From assembly GCF_030486405.1 (NCBI RefSeq), contig NZ_CP129613.1, positions 310,001-374,000 of the forward strand: a stretch of 64,000 nucleotides of DNA, read 5' to 3'. This document shows positions 8,886 to 18,498 of this stretch, one piece after another. The stretch comes from Mycolicibacterium sp. HK-90. Lineage in GTDB: Bacteria > Actinomycetota > Actinomycetes > Mycobacteriales > Mycobacteriaceae. The position numbers and the translations under genes are program-made. The notes beneath the pieces are model-generated. The model was not told where the DNA came from, searched no databases, and saw only the letters and a program-made list of their open reading frames with translations. How positions within the stretch are numbered: the stretch's first letter is position 1; each line of letters opens with the position of its first letter.

Positions 8886-9563
8886 ATGCCCACCACATTC
8901 GGCCTGATCAATCCCGAGGATGCGGTCCTGCTGTTGATCGACCATCAGTCCGGCCTGTTCCAGGTCGTCAACGATCAGCCGTTCGACCAGGTGCGCCGCA
9001 ACGCGGTGGCCCTGGCCAAGCTCGCGAAGATCGCCGGAATTCCGGTGATCACCACCGCGTCGGTGCCGCAGGGGCCCAACGGCCCGCTGATCCCCGAGAT
9101 CCACCAGATCGTTCCCGACGCCACCTACATCCCGCGTAACGGTGAGATCAACGCGTGGGACACCCCGGCGTTCCGGGAGGCGGTCGCCGCCACCGGGCGC
9201 AAGACCCTCATCGTCGCCGCGGTGATCACCTCGGTCTGCCTGGTCGAGCCGGCGCTGAGCGCGCTGGCCGACGGCTATCAGGTCTATGCGGTGATCGACG
9301 CCTCCGGCACGTATTCGCAGGTGTCACAGCAGACCGCGATGGCTCGGCTGGTCCAGGCGGGCGCGGTCCCGATCGACACCGCGGCGGTGGCCAGCGAGGT
9401 GCAGCGCACCTGGAATCGCCCGGACGCCGCCGAGTTCGCCGAGCTGTATTCCGGCGTGATGACCAACTACCGCCTGCTCATCGAGTCATATGGCCGGGCG
9501 CAGGCCGAAGCGACCGGCGGCGCCGGAGCCGACGCCGAACGACAACTGACCGCCGTCCACTGA
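8886..9563 (+). CDS. YcaC-like isochorismatase-family hydrolase
   Basis: Cysteine hydrolase of 225 aa with the isochorismatase fold. Visible parts are Asp19 in LLLIDHQSG, the segment YIPRNGEINAWD typical of YcaC proteins, and the nucleophile-position Cys118 in VITSVCLVEPAL. Members cleave C-N bonds in small metabolites, but YcaC proteins have no settled substrate. ATG at 8886 is preceded by GAGGAG at a five-base spacing. It is divergent from the MarR gene, which probably regulates it, and is followed 28 bases later by a methyltransferase gene that looks co-transcribed. Confidence 0.88.
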   Translation: MPTTFGLINPEDAVLLLIDHQSGLFQVVNDQPFDQVRRNAVALAKLAKIAGIPVITTASVPQGPNGPLIPEIHQIVPDATYIPRNGEINAWDTPAFREAVAATGRKTLIVAAVITSVCLVEPALSALADGYQVYAVIDASGTYSQVSQQTAMARLVQAGAVPIDTAAVASEVQRTWNRPDAAEFAELYSGVMTNYRLLIESYGRAQAEATGGAGADAERQLTAVH

Positions 9564-9591
9564 CAATTCACCAACGACAAGGAGTGACACC

Positions 9592-10206
9592 ATGACACAC
9601 GTCATCGATTGGGACGATGCCTACCGGCAGCAGCAGACCCCGGCCTGGAATATCGGTGAGCCACAACCGGAATACGCCGCGATCCTCGACGCCGACGGTG
9701 TGGTCCGCGGCGAGGTGCTCGACGCCGGGTGCGGCCATGCCGAACTCGCCCTCGCCCTCGCCGCTCGCGGCCACACCGTCGTCGGCCTCGATCTGAGCCC
9801 GACCGCGGTGGCTGCGGCGACCGCGGCCGCCCGCGACCGGGGGCTGCGCAACGCGACATTCGCGGCAGCCGACATCTCGTCGTTCACCGGAAACGACGGG
9901 CGGTTCTCGACGATCTTCGACAGCGGCCTGCTGCATGCGCTGCCCGCCGAACTCCGCGACGGCTACCTGCAATCGGTGCATCGCGCGGCGGCGCCTGGAG
10001 CGCGACTCTACATCCTGGCCTTCGGAGCCGGCGCGTTCGCCGACCATGATGGCCCGGGTCCCACGCAGTTCACCGAAGACCAACTGCGCGAGGTGGTTTC
10101 ACGCCACTGGCAGGTCGACGAGATCCGTCCGGCCCAGTTGTATGCCGCCCTGCCCGAAGGGCGCACCCAGATGCCCGGCTTCCTGGTGACCGCCACCAAG
10201 GCCTGA
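9592..10206 (+). CDS. Class I SAM-dependent methyltransferase
   Basis: Methyltransferase of 204 aa with the SAM-binding glycine motif I (VLDAGCGHAELALALA), an acidic residue ending strand 2 (VVGLDLSP) and motif II around FSTIFDSGLLHAL. The N-terminal segment (WDDAYRQQQTPAWNIGEPQP) resembles small-molecule methyltransferases of the thiopurine/tellurite-resistance type. ATG at 9592 has AAGGAG six bases upstream. It follows the YcaC-like gene in the same direction and converges on the GNAT gene. The substrate is unknown. Confidence 0.85.
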   Translation: MTHVIDWDDAYRQQQTPAWNIGEPQPEYAAILDADGVVRGEVLDAGCGHAELALALAARGHTVVGLDLSPTAVAAATAAARDRGLRNATFAAADISSFTGNDGRFSTIFDSGLLHALPAELRDGYLQSVHRAAAPGARLYILAFGAGAFADHDGPGPTQFTEDQLREVVSRHWQVDEIRPAQLYAALPEGRTQMPGFLVTATKA

Positions 10207-10221
10207 TCGGGACCTGGCCGG

Positions 10222-10542
10222 TCACCCCTGGTTGGCTTCGACCACGGCCAGCACCTCAGGGGTGACCGGATCCAGGATGTCGTCGAAGTCATGATGCTTC
10301 TGCACGTACTTCGCGACGTACGGACAGACCGCCACGATGCGCTTGCCCTCCCCGCGGGCATGGGTCAACGCGGCGTTGACCAGTTCGCCGGCGAGACCGC
10401 GGCCGCCGAACTTGTCGTCGATCTCGGTGTGGTGGAAGATGCGCTGATCGCCGGAATCGACATAGGCCTCGAGGCCGGCATGCTCACCGTCGACGGTGAT
10501 CTCGTACTGGCGCGCTTCGGGAATGTTGCGGACTTCAGCCAT
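10222..10542 (-). CDS. GNAT-like N-acetyltransferase (YjdJ type)
   Basis: Short acetyltransferase-fold protein of 106 aa of the small stand-alone GNAT group (YjdJ/GNAT_2). The acetyl-CoA binding segment is recognisable as IDDKFGGRGLAGELVNAALT, followed by the strand-helix pair KRIVAVCPYVAKYVQKH. ATG at 10542 (MAEVRNIPEA) is the family-like start; the frame upstream runs into the divergent MFS gene region. The substrate is unknown. Confidence 0.85.
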   Translation of the reverse strand: MAEVRNIPEARQYEITVDGEHAGLEAYVDSGDQRIFHHTEIDDKFGGRGLAGELVNAALTHARGEGKRIVAVCPYVAKYVQKHHDFDDILDPVTPEVLAVVEANQG

Positions 10543-10576
10543 GTCCCAACTATGCCGCAGCGGCGCTGGCAGCATC

Positions 10577-12181
10577 ATGCAGATGGCTGTCACCGCAACG
10601 TCGACCTGGGCGCCGTTGGCATCGCCGATCTACCGGGCGCTGTGGATCGCACAGTTCGTCTCCAACCTCGGGACGTGGATGCAGACGGTGGGCGCGCAGT
10701 GGATGCTGGTCGGGGACCCGCGCGCCCCGATCCTGGTACCGCTGGTGCAAACCGCCACCACGCTGCCGGTGATGCTGCTGGCCCTGCCCTCCGGTGTGCT
10801 GGCCGATCTGGTCGACCGGCGCAGGCTGCTCCTCGCCACCCAGGGGGCGATGGCGGCCGGGGTGGCCGCGCTCGCGACGCTGACCGGCGCCGGCCTGGCC
10901 ACTCCGACCGTGCTGCTGACCCTGCTGTTCCTGATCGGCTGCGGGCAGGCACTGACGGCGCCGGCCTGGCAGGCGATCCAGCCGGACCTCGTTCCCCGCG
11001 AACAGATTCCAGCTGCCGCCGCATTGGGCAGCATGAGCATGAACGGCGCCCGGGCAATCGGCCCGGCCATCGCCGGGGCGCTGGTGTCCCTGTCGGGCCC
11101 GACGCTGGTGTTCGCGCTGAACGCGGTCTCGTTCGCCGGGATCGTGGTGGTGTTGCTGCTCTGGCGACGCCCGGCCGCCGAACACCTACTGCCCGCCGAG
11201 CGACCACTGGCCGCGCTCAGTGCCGGCGGCCGGTTCATCCGCAGCTCGCCGATCGTCCGGCGCATCCTGCTGCGGGCGGTGCTGTTCATCGCGCCGGGCA
11301 GCGCATTGTGGGGCCTGCTCGCGGTCATCGCCGAGCGCCAGCTGGGATTGTCGTCGTCCGGGTACGGGCTGCTGTTGGGAGCGCTCGGGGTCGGGGCGGT
11401 CCTCGGCGCGCTGGTGCTCGGCCGGCTGCAGTCGGCCTTCGGGCTGAACACCCTGCTGATCGTCGCGGCACTCGGATTCGCCGGGGCCACGGCCATTCTG
11501 GCGCTGGTTCACAATTTCGGTGTCGTCCTGGCCGCGCTCGTCGTCGGGGGAACTTCCTGGCTGTTGGCGCTGTCCACGTTGAACGCCTCGATGCAGCTCA
11601 GCCTGCCTGCCTGGGTGCGCGCCCGCGGGCTGTCCGTCTACCAACTGACCTTCATGGGCGGGCAGGCCATCGGCTCACTGGTGTGGGGGCTGGTGGCCGG
11701 TGCGACGACCACGGTCACCTCGCTGCTGATCAGTGCCGGACTGCTGGTGCTGTGTGCGTTCTCGGCCTGGTGGTGGCCCTTGCACGCGCGCACCGGCGAT
11801 CTCGATCTCACCCCGTCCGCGCACTGGCCCGAACCCGCCCTGGTGTTCGAACCGGAGCCACCTGATGGCCCGGTCCTGGTGCTGACCAACTACGAGGTGG
11901 AACCCGCGAACGAGGCGGAGTTCCTCGCTGCCATGGGCGTGCTCGGCCGGTCCCGGCAGCGCACCGGAGCCTCGCAATGGCAGCTGTTCCGCAGCGCCGA
12001 GCACCACGGCATGTTCGTCGAGGCGTTCGTGGTGCGGTCCTGGGACGAGCATGTGCGCCAACACCGGATCCGCCTGACCGGCAACGACCTGCTGATCGAG
12101 CAGTCGGTGGAGCGCTGGGTCCGGGGTGAGCCGGTCTCGCACCACCTGATCGCGGTGAAAACCCGTCGGCTGCGACCTTGA
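10577..12181 (+). CDS. MFS transporter of the MFS_3/EntS type
   Basis: Major facilitator protein of about 534 aa. The first 410 residues carry about 12 membrane helices, beginning SPIYRALWIAQFVSNLGTWMQTVG, with an MFS motif A-like loop (GVLADLVDRRRLLLATQ). The last 120 residues are a soluble domain (LTNYEVEPANEAEFLAAMG...) of the kind fused to many MFS_3 proteins. Members export siderophores, drugs or other small molecules. The start at ATG 10577 is chosen because the preceding frame overlaps the divergent GNAT gene; ATG 10583 is as likely. Confidence 0.85.
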   Translation: MQMAVTATSTWAPLASPIYRALWIAQFVSNLGTWMQTVGAQWMLVGDPRAPILVPLVQTATTLPVMLLALPSGVLADLVDRRRLLLATQGAMAAGVAALATLTGAGLATPTVLLTLLFLIGCGQALTAPAWQAIQPDLVPREQIPAAAALGSMSMNGARAIGPAIAGALVSLSGPTLVFALNAVSFAGIVVVLLLWRRPAAEHLLPAERPLAALSAGGRFIRSSPIVRRILLRAVLFIAPGSALWGLLAVIAERQLGLSSSGYGLLLGALGVGAVLGALVLGRLQSAFGLNTLLIVAALGFAGATAILALVHNFGVVLAALVVGGTSWLLALSTLNASMQLSLPAWVRARGLSVYQLTFMGGQAIGSLVWGLVAGATTTVTSLLISAGLLVLCAFSAWWWPLHARTGDLDLTPSAHWPEPALVFEPEPPDGPVLVLTNYEVEPANEAEFLAAMGVLGRSRQRTGASQWQLFRSAEHHGMFVEAFVVRSWDEHVRQHRIRLTGNDLLIEQSVERWVRGEPVSHHLIAVKTRRLRP

Positions 12182-12202
12182 CTGTGAGGCGGCTCACACT
12201 AA

Positions 12203-12219
12203 AATGACCAGTGGTCATT
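12203..12219. promoter_or_regulatory. Perfect 17-bp palindrome upstream of TetR gene
   Basis: AATGACCAGTGGTCATT is an uninterrupted 8+1+8 palindrome ending 18 bases before the TetR start codon. Size, symmetry and position suit a TetR-dimer operator that would let the regulator control itself and the R2lox gene behind it. The function is inferred. Confidence 0.6.
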
Positions 12220-12237
12220 CTGCAGTGGGAGGGCCGT

Positions 12238-12918
12238 ATGCCAACGGTGACCTGGGCTCGCGTCGATCCGGCGCGACGTGCAGCGGTGGTGGAAGCCGCC
12301 GAGGCGGAGTTCGGTGCGCACGGGTTCTCCCGCGGCAGCCTGAACGTCATCGCCCGACGGGCCGGCGTGGCCAAAGGCAGTCTGTTCCAGTACTTCGCGG
12401 ACAAGCGGGACCTGTACGCCTTCATCGCCGACATCGGCAGCCAGCGCGTCCGGGGGTACATGGAGGGCCGCATCCACGAACTCGACCCGAACCGCCCGTT
12501 CTTCGAGTTCCTCACCGACCTGCTCGATGACTGGGTGGCCTATTTCGCCGACCATCCCCAGGACCGTTCGTTGCATGCGGCGGCGAGTTTCGAGGTGGAC
12601 ACCGACGCCCGCGTCAGCGTGCGGACCGTCATCCACCGCCACTATCTCGAGGTGCTGCGCCCCCTGGTGCGCGACGCACAGATCCGGGGGGATCTGCGGG
12701 CCGACGCCGACACCGACGCGTTGTTGTCGCTGCTGCTGCTGATCTTCCCGCACTTGGCCCTGGCGCCCTATGTGCGTGGGATGGACCCGATCCTCGGCCT
12801 CGACGAGCCCACGCCCGAACAGCCGGCGCTCGCCGTGCGCCGGCTCGTCGCGGTGCTCTCGACCGCATTCTCGGTGTCCGAACCATCGACGTCCAACCAA
12901 CCAGCCCATCAGGCCTGA
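12238..12918 (+). CDS. TetR-family regulator (Rv0232-like)
   Basis: TetR regulator of 226 aa. The N-terminal helix-turn-helix is clear ([28 protein letters not shown]); the C-terminal ligand domain is divergent, as usual. ATG at 12238 follows GGGAGGG at a suitable distance; an earlier GTG at 12211 lies inside the palindrome and is rejected. R2lox starts 14 bases downstream and its ribosome site touches the TetR stop, so the two genes are probably one operon, as in M. tuberculosis Rv0232-Rv0233. The inducer is unknown. Confidence 0.9.
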   Translation: MPTVTWARVDPARRAAVVEAAEAEFGAHGFSRGSLNVIARRAGVAKGSLFQYFADKRDLYAFIADIGSQRVRGYMEGRIHELDPNRPFFEFLTDLLDDWVAYFADHPQDRSLHAAASFEVDTDARVSVRTVIHRHYLEVLRPLVRDAQIRGDLRADADTDALLSLLLLIFPHLALAPYVRGMDPILGLDEPTPEQPALAVRRLVAVLSTAFSVSEPSTSNQPAHQA

Positions 12919-12932
12919 GGAGGTCAATTCCC

Positions 12933-13874
12933 ATGTCACACACAAAATTCGGTTCGTTGGCCAAGGGCGGTCTCAAATGGGACAGCGTGCCGTTGCGCTT
13001 GTTCGCGGGCGGAAACGCCAAGTTCTGGAACCCCGCCGATATCGATTTCTCCCGTGACCGGGCCGACTGGGAGTCGCTGACGGATCGGGAGCGTGAGTAC
13101 GCCACCCGATTGTGCGCGCAGTTCATCGCGGGTGAGGAGGCTGTCACCCAGGACATCCAGCCGTTCATGAGCGCCATGCGCGCCGAAGGGCGTCTGGGTG
13201 ACGAGATGTACCTGACGCAGTTCGCCTTCGAGGAGGCCAAACACACCCAGGTGTTCCGCATGTGGCTCGATGCCGTCGGGATCACCGAGGATCTGCACAA
13301 CTACTTCGACGATCTCCCGGCCTACCGGCAGATGTTCTACGAGGAACTGCCGGCAGCGCTCGATGCGCTGTACACCGACCCGTCGCCGGCCGCCCAGGTC
13401 CGGGCGTCGGTGACCTATAACCACATCGTCGAAGGGATGCTGGCGCTCACGGGATACTATGCGTGGCACAAGATTTGCGTTGATCGGGGCATCCTGCCCG
13501 GGATGCAGGAGCTGGTCGGGCGGATCGGAGACGACGAACGTCGCCACATGGCGTGGGGCACCTTCACGTGTCGTCGTCACGTCGCCGCCGATGATGGCAA
13601 CTGGGCGGTGTTCGAGAACCGGATGAACGAACTCATCCCGCTGGCGTTGCAACTCACCGAGGACGGCTTCGCCCTTTACGCGCCGGATATCCCGTTCGGC
13701 TTGGTGCAGGACGAGTTCATGCAGTACTCCGCCGACAAGGGCATGCGGCGCTTCGGCACCATCAGCAGTGCGCGGGGCAGGCCGCTCGAGGAGATCGACC
13801 TCGACTACTCACCGCTGACGCTGGAGGACACGTTTGCCGACGAGGACGCGAAGGCGCTGGCGGCCACGGCCTGA
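12933..13874 (+). CDS. R2-like ligand-binding oxidase (R2lox, Rv0233-like)
   Basis: Ferritin-like Mn/Fe oxidase of 313 aa, often annotated nrdB but not a ribonucleotide reductase subunit. Every position known from the M. tuberculosis R2lox structure is present at the same number: metal ligands E68, E101, H104, E167, E202 and H205, and the Val71-Tyr162 pair that forms the ether crosslink. Family members bind a long-chain fatty acid at the metal site; the physiological reaction is not settled. ATG at 12933 has GAGGAGG nine bases upstream. It shares a probable operon with the TetR gene before it and is followed by a strong hairpin. Confidence 0.93.
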   Translation: MSHTKFGSLAKGGLKWDSVPLRLFAGGNAKFWNPADIDFSRDRADWESLTDREREYATRLCAQFIAGEEAVTQDIQPFMSAMRAEGRLGDEMYLTQFAFEEAKHTQVFRMWLDAVGITEDLHNYFDDLPAYRQMFYEELPAALDALYTDPSPAAQVRASVTYNHIVEGMLALTGYYAWHKICVDRGILPGMQELVGRIGDDERRHMAWGTFTCRRHVAADDGNWAVFENRMNELIPLALQLTEDGFALYAPDIPFGLVQDEFMQYSADKGMRRFGTISSARGRPLEEIDLDYSPLTLEDTFADEDAKALAATA

Positions 13875-13947
13875 CGCATCGGCGCGCCGGTGGAGTTCGC
13901 TGACGCGATCCGCCTGCCTCGGCGGTGACTGTCCGAAAAACGGCGGG

Positions 13948-13984
13948 TGCGGTGTCGGCGAACCCCTCTGCCGCCGACACCGCA
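13948..13984. terminator. Strong hairpin downstream of R2lox
   Basis: TGCGGTGTCGGCG (13948-13960) pairs perfectly with 13972-13984 across an 11-base loop, giving a 13-bp GC-rich stem 74 bases after the R2lox stop. There is no T tract, so it would be the tail-less type of mycobacterial terminator or an mRNA 3' stabiliser. Confidence 0.5.
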
Positions 13985-14213
13985 GCCGTGCGCACCACTT
14001 AATGCGCAGCCGCGTGAACACAGCTAAGCCGGGAGGCCGAGCTGACAACTGAGTGCGTAGTTACTGCATTCAGTCCTGCACAACCCTGGTACACAAGCTG
14101 CACTCCCCCATGCAGCAAAGTGCTTACCGGATTGAACAACGCGTGCCGGTACCGTAAGTACCGCATACACGTGTTGTCAACAGCTAGACCGCGCATGCCG
14201 GCGCAGGCCCAGC
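13985..14213. other. Gene-free stretch between R2lox and aftD
   Basis: No reading frame here looks coding. It is less GC-rich than its surroundings and holds two small inverted repeats: ACTGAGTGC/GCATTCAGT (14048-14074, one G-T wobble) and CGGTAC/GTACCG (14147-14163). M. tuberculosis has gabD1 and another gene at this place; I see no remnant of either. Confidence 0.5.
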
Positions 14214-17200
14214 TCAATCCTGGTCGGCGGGTGCCGGTGCCTCGGGGGCCGGCTCGGCCTCGGGTGTTCGCTGCGGGGACGGCGCAGGGGTGACGGTGGA
14301 CGCCGCGACGCAGGTGATCGACAGCAACGCGAGCAGCTGAACCCAGGGGGAGTGCCCGACATAGCCGTCGACCGACCGCCACGGGTACTGACTCAACGCG
14401 GCGCCGGCCAGGATCAGCCCACCGGAGGCCACCGCCACGGTGAGCTTCTCGCGCCGGACCACCCGGTCGCGCAGCAGATAGCGCAGCCCGAGGGTGGCAC
14501 CGGCCACCACCAGCCCGGCGACACCGGAGATGGCGGTGCCCGCGGCCAGGACCGCGGCCCCGGCGACGGTCGGAGACGGTTGCCAGGGCCGTGCCGGATC
14601 GAGATCCTCGTCGCGGCGCCGAGCCGGCCACAGCGCGAGCAGCGCCAGCACGGGCAGCAACGCGAGCCCGGCGATCAGCCCGACGCGATAGGGCTGATTC
14701 GACGGGAAGGTCAGGGTGATGGTCTCGGCGTCGCCTGCCGGGATGACCCAGCCCTGCTGCCAGCCGTTGATCTTCACCGGGGTCAGCGCGGTGCCTGCGG
14801 CGTTGCGGGCGATCCAGCCCGGGTTCACGCTTTCGGGCACCACCAAGGCCCGCTCTTTCGTCGAGGCTGGGACCTGCACCTGGCGCCGATCCGGTGACCA
14901 CACCGGCGTATCGACGGGAGTTGTTGTGGCCGTGTGTAGTTGGTCGGCCGCCGGGGTGTTGAGCACCACGCCGTCGACGACAAAGGCGGCCCCGGGGCTG
15001 ACCAGGAGTTCCTGCTGGCCGGCGGGCAGGCTGACCGGTCCGTTCCGGCAGGGCCGGGCCGGAATCGGATCACCGTCGAGCAATGCGCCGACGGTCGTGC
15101 GAACCGAGGTCTGGATGAACTGTCCGGCGACGCCGATGATCGGACCCTGCCCGCACGGAAGTGACACTGTCCGCTGGCGATTGGCTGCCGCGTCGGCGGC
15201 GGCGATCGGTTTGCCCTGGACATCGAGGGCAGTGAGTTCCGCGAGGCCCGGCGGCTTGAGCTGATCGAAGCCCAGCGACGTGCGGTCGATGATGTCGTTC
15301 CATCCCAGCAGCGACACGGTGATGGTGTCGGTCAACCGCGGTTTGAGTTCGGCCGTCTGGGGTTCGCCGTCGCCGGGCAGCTTGTGCATCTGGGGGCCGT
15401 CGCCGAGGTCGATCGCGACCAGCGTCGGGTGCGCGGGCGGCTGGTTGGCGCCCGGATCGATCCGCAGCGCACCGACTTCGGTGGGTGCCGGCAATTTCAG
15501 CGTCAGCGTGGGCGGAGCCTTGAACTGGACGACACGCTGCGGCGCCGTCCACGATGTCCGGGGATCGCCGTCGGTGGCGGCATAGGCCGAGCCGAGCACG
15601 TCGATCGGATCGGCGTCACCGGACGCGCGGGTTTTCCCGGGCTGGGCGACCAGGTCGGCGAGCTTCGGCCCCTGCCGCGACCGGATCCACACGGTCGGCT
15701 CGACGTCGGTCGGGGTGGGCACGGCCAGCGTGCGGCTGAGGTTGACCGGCTCCTCGGAGGCCAGCGCCAGCGCCGCCGCGCACCGGACACCGGCCGGGCT
15801 GTCCGCGCAACCGGGTCGCCCGAGCAACTCTGCCCCCAAATCCCATTGGGCAACAACAGAATTCGACGGAGGCGCGGGAACTTCGACGGTGTGCCGCAGC
15901 GTGATCGGATGGGCGAACCCGGACGCGTCGTACTGGGTGATGGACAGATCGGTGACGCCGAACTGCACGCCGGCCGAACCGTCGTCGGTGGCGACGGCGG
16001 TGACGCGCACCCACGGCGACTCGCCGACCGGCAGCGGCACCGTCAACTGCTGGCCCGCGGTGTCGAATCGCAGGCTGCTGGTGCCGGTCGCGGTGGCCAC
16101 CTCGATGCGGCGCACCTGGGCGCCGACCGCGGTCGCGCTGGGGGTGATGGTCAGCGTGGCGTTGGTGATCGGGTGTTCGAAATCGACCTGCAGCCACTGG
16201 CCCACGGCGGCCTGCAAGGCGTTGGACACCCACGCGGTCGAACTGTCGCCGTCGATCGCCGCGGCGGGCCCCGTGGCGGGTGCGACGTTGGGCAGCGCGG
16301 TGGAGTCCGCCGCCGAACTCGACACCGACACCCGTCCGCCGTTCCACTTGCCGAACACGGGAGCGGCCCCGCCGGCCGGATAATCCGGGACCCGGTTGTG
16401 GGTGTGGCGGGCATCGTCGGGGGTGCGGATCGCCGAGGCGTGGTCATCGACGCGGCCGTAGTCGATCTCCCGCGCGGTCGGGGTGTCGGTGACGATCACC
16501 CCACCGGATTTGTCCGGTTGGACCGGCAATCCGGCCTGCTCGGCATCGGCGGTCAGCAGCATCGGACCCAGTGGGGGCTGACCCGCCAGTCGGCGACGTT
16601 CGTCCAGGCGCAGCAACGCCTCGGGCGCGCCGGCCACCCGCGCCATCGCGTCGGTGTCAACCAGGTACGGCGCGGTGGGGTTGGTGGTCCCGGTGTCGAC
16701 CCGATAGATCTCCGCGGCGGGATATCGCGGCCGCAGACCACTGTCCGCGACGAACCCCTCCAGCGTCCCCGGTCCAGTCGCTTCCCCGAACTCGGCCACC
16801 TTCGACAACCCGGGCGACCCCTCGATCGAACGGTGCACGAGTATCGGGCGGGCCGACCGCGACACGTCGGGATCGAGATCGTTGCGCACCACGACGTAGG
16901 AAATGCCTTGTCGGGCAAGGCTGTCGGCGAGACCCTCGGATGGGCGGCCGGCCGCGAACAGCCGCTGGACCGAATCGAGAGCGCGGATCGTCTCCGGCGG
17001 TGTCAGCGGGATCGAATCACGGACGCCCCATGGGCTGGATCCCAGCACCTGCAGCGGTTCGTCGTGGCTGTTGCCCCAGGTCTGGGTGGCGAACGGCGCC
17101 CCGGGAGCGACCAGGACCCGGCCCCGTTCGGTGTTGTGCTCGTCGAGCCAGTCTGCGGCGTCGTGCCAGTACTGAGGGATCGCGGTGAACGTCCCGGCCG

Positions 17201-18497
17201 GGGCGATGCGGGCGGTCCAGGCGATCGAGGTCCCGGCGGCCAGCGCGGCGAGCACCACGATGGCCACGGCGATCCGCTTGTCGCGCTCGGGCCGGGCGAA
17301 CGCCGTCAGCCACACCGGGCGAGGCGCGCTGCCGGGCAGCGGAATCCGGCCCAGGAGATGGGCCAGACCCAGCGCCAGCGGTAGACGCAGCACCGGATCG
17401 AGCTTCGCCAGGTTGCGCAGCGGTGTTCCGGTTCCGTCCAGGAAATCCTGGACGGCCGTCGCCACGGGGGAGCCCAGCCCGCCCGAATAGCCCAGTGCCA
17501 GCAGCACCACGCCGACCATCAGCATGGTGATCAGTCGCCCGCGAGCCGGCATCGAGCGCAGGGCGAGGCCGGCCAGGCCTGCGGCCGCCACCAGGGTGGT
17601 GGCCAGCACCGCGACCGTGCTCGTCACGAGCGAGGCGGCCGCGGTGGCGGTGGGCGCCACGAACGGAGTCCAGCTGTGCGTGCCGCGCAGCATCTCGGTC
17701 AGTGACATCCACTGCGTGGTGACACCCGAGGATTCGATGAAGTCCAGGAACGGGGGACTGATCCGGCCCAGCAGCACCAGTGCCACCACCCACCAGGTGA
17801 CCGCCAGCGCTCCGCACAGTGCCCACCACGCGGTGAAGCGCCGCCACACGCGGTTCGGCCGGTGACACGCCCACCAGATGATCGCGGCCAGACAGCCGGT
17901 CAGGGTGGCGACGGCGTTGACCGCACCCATGAGGGCCACCGCACCCGCGGACCTGGCCGCCATGAGCCGGAGGTTGTGTTGTCCGCGTAAGGCGAGGATG
18001 ACCGGCAACAGCACCCACGGCGCCAGCATCATCGGCAACGTCTCGGACGAGATCGCGCCCAGGGTGGTCAGCACCCGCGGGGACAGGGTGAACGCGAGCG
18101 CACCCAGGACCCGCGAACTGGCACTGCCGATGCCCAGGGCTTCGGCGACCCGGATGAATCCCCAGAAACCCACGGTCAGCAGCAGCGCCCACCAGAGCCG
18201 TTGGGTCACCCAACCCGGAATCCCGAGCAGATCGCCGGCCAGGAAGAAGGTGCCGTGCGGAAAGAGGTAGCCGTAGGCCTGGTTCTGGGCCTGCCCGAAC
18301 GGCAGGTCGCTGTTCCAGAGATTGAAGGCCCGAGCCAGGAACCGCAGCGGATTGGCGGTGAGGTCGAGCTTGGTATCGGGTGAGATCTCTCCGGGCGACT
18401 GGGCGAAAGTCAGGAGCAGTGTCGCCGCGGCGACCACCCACAACCAGCGCCGCGACAGTGGCAGGTCAGCTGCCCGCCGCGTCAGCGGCGCATCCAA
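14214..18497 (-). CDS. aftD: Arabinofuranosyltransferase AftD
   Basis: Large GT-C membrane arabinosyltransferase of 1,427 aa that adds arabinofuranose from decaprenyl-phospho-arabinose to arabinogalactan and lipoarabinomannan outside the plasma membrane. Multiple helices fill the first 430 residues, with the catalytic-type acidic loop EISPDTKLDL (Asp41) after helix 1. A periplasmic part contains two carbohydrate-binding-like segments with the F5/8-C style motif (IDGDSSTAW near 746, TDGDPRTSW near 973). Helices return near the C terminus (about 1,300-1,410), before a Pro/Glu-rich tail. The TTG start at 18497 follows the stop of the small DUF2613 gene by one base. The assignment is secure from length and sequence. 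Confidence 0.95.
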   Translation of the reverse strand: MDAPLTRRAADLPLSRRWLWVVAAATLLLTFAQSPGEISPDTKLDLTANPLRFLARAFNLWNSDLPFGQAQNQAYGYLFPHGTFFLAGDLLGIPGWVTQRLWWALLLTVGFWGFIRVAEALGIGSASSRVLGALAFTLSPRVLTTLGAISSETLPMMLAPWVLLPVILALRGQHNLRLMAARSAGAVALMGAVNAVATLTGCLAAIIWWACHRPNRVWRRFTAWWALCGALAVTWWVVALVLLGRISPPFLDFIESSGVTTQWMSLTEMLRGTHSWTPFVAPTATAAASLVTSTVAVLATTLVAAAGLAGLALRSMPARGRLITMLMVGVVLLALGYSGGLGSPVATAVQDFLDGTGTPLRNLAKLDPVLRLPLALGLAHLLGRIPLPGSAPRPVWLTAFARPERDKRIAVAIVVLAALAAGTSIAWTARIAPAGTFTAIPQYWHDAADWLDEHNTERGRVLVAPGAPFATQTWGNSHDEPLQVLGSSPWGVRDSIPLTPPETIRALDSVQRLFAAGRPSEGLADSLARQGISYVVVRNDLDPDVSRSARPILVHRSIEGSPGLSKVAEFGEATGPGTLEGFVADSGLRPRYPAAEIYRVDTGTTNPTAPYLVDTDAMARVAGAPEALLRLDERRRLAGQPPLGPMLLTADAEQAGLPVQPDKSGGVIVTDTPTAREIDYGRVDDHASAIRTPDDARHTHNRVPDYPAGGAAPVFGKWNGGRVSVSSSAADSTALPNVAPATGPAAAIDGDSSTAWVSNALQAAVGQWLQVDFEHPITNATLTITPSATAVGAQVRRIEVATATGTSSLRFDTAGQQLTVPLPVGESPWVRVTAVATDDGSAGVQFGVTDLSITQYDASGFAHPITLRHTVEVPAPPSNSVVAQWDLGAELLGRPGCADSPAGVRCAAALALASEEPVNLSRTLAVPTPTDVEPTVWIRSRQGPKLADLVAQPGKTRASGDADPIDVLGSAYAATDGDPRTSWTAPQRVVQFKAPPTLTLKLPAPTEVGALRIDPGANQPPAHPTLVAIDLGDGPQMHKLPGDGEPQTAELKPRLTDTITVSLLGWNDIIDRTSLGFDQLKPPGLAELTALDVQGKPIAAADAAANRQRTVSLPCGQGPIIGVAGQFIQTSVRTTVGALLDGDPIPARPCRNGPVSLPAGQQELLVSPGAAFVVDGVVLNTPAADQLHTATTTPVDTPVWSPDRRQVQVPASTKERALVVPESVNPGWIARNAAGTALTPVKINGWQQGWVIPAGDAETITLTFPSNQPYRVGLIAGLALLPVLALLALWPARRRDEDLDPARPWQPSPTVAGAAVLAAGTAISGVAGLVVAGATLGLRYLLRDRVVRREKLTVAVASGGLILAGAALSQYPWRSVDGYVGHSPWVQLLALLSITCVAASTVTPAPSPQRTPEAEPAPEAPAPADQD

Positions 18498-18498
18498 G

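Noticed and set aside
15384..17384. A 666-codon open frame antisense to aftD
   Set aside because: Low-complexity Arg/Gly-rich translation and no motif; aftD on the other strand accounts for the sequence.
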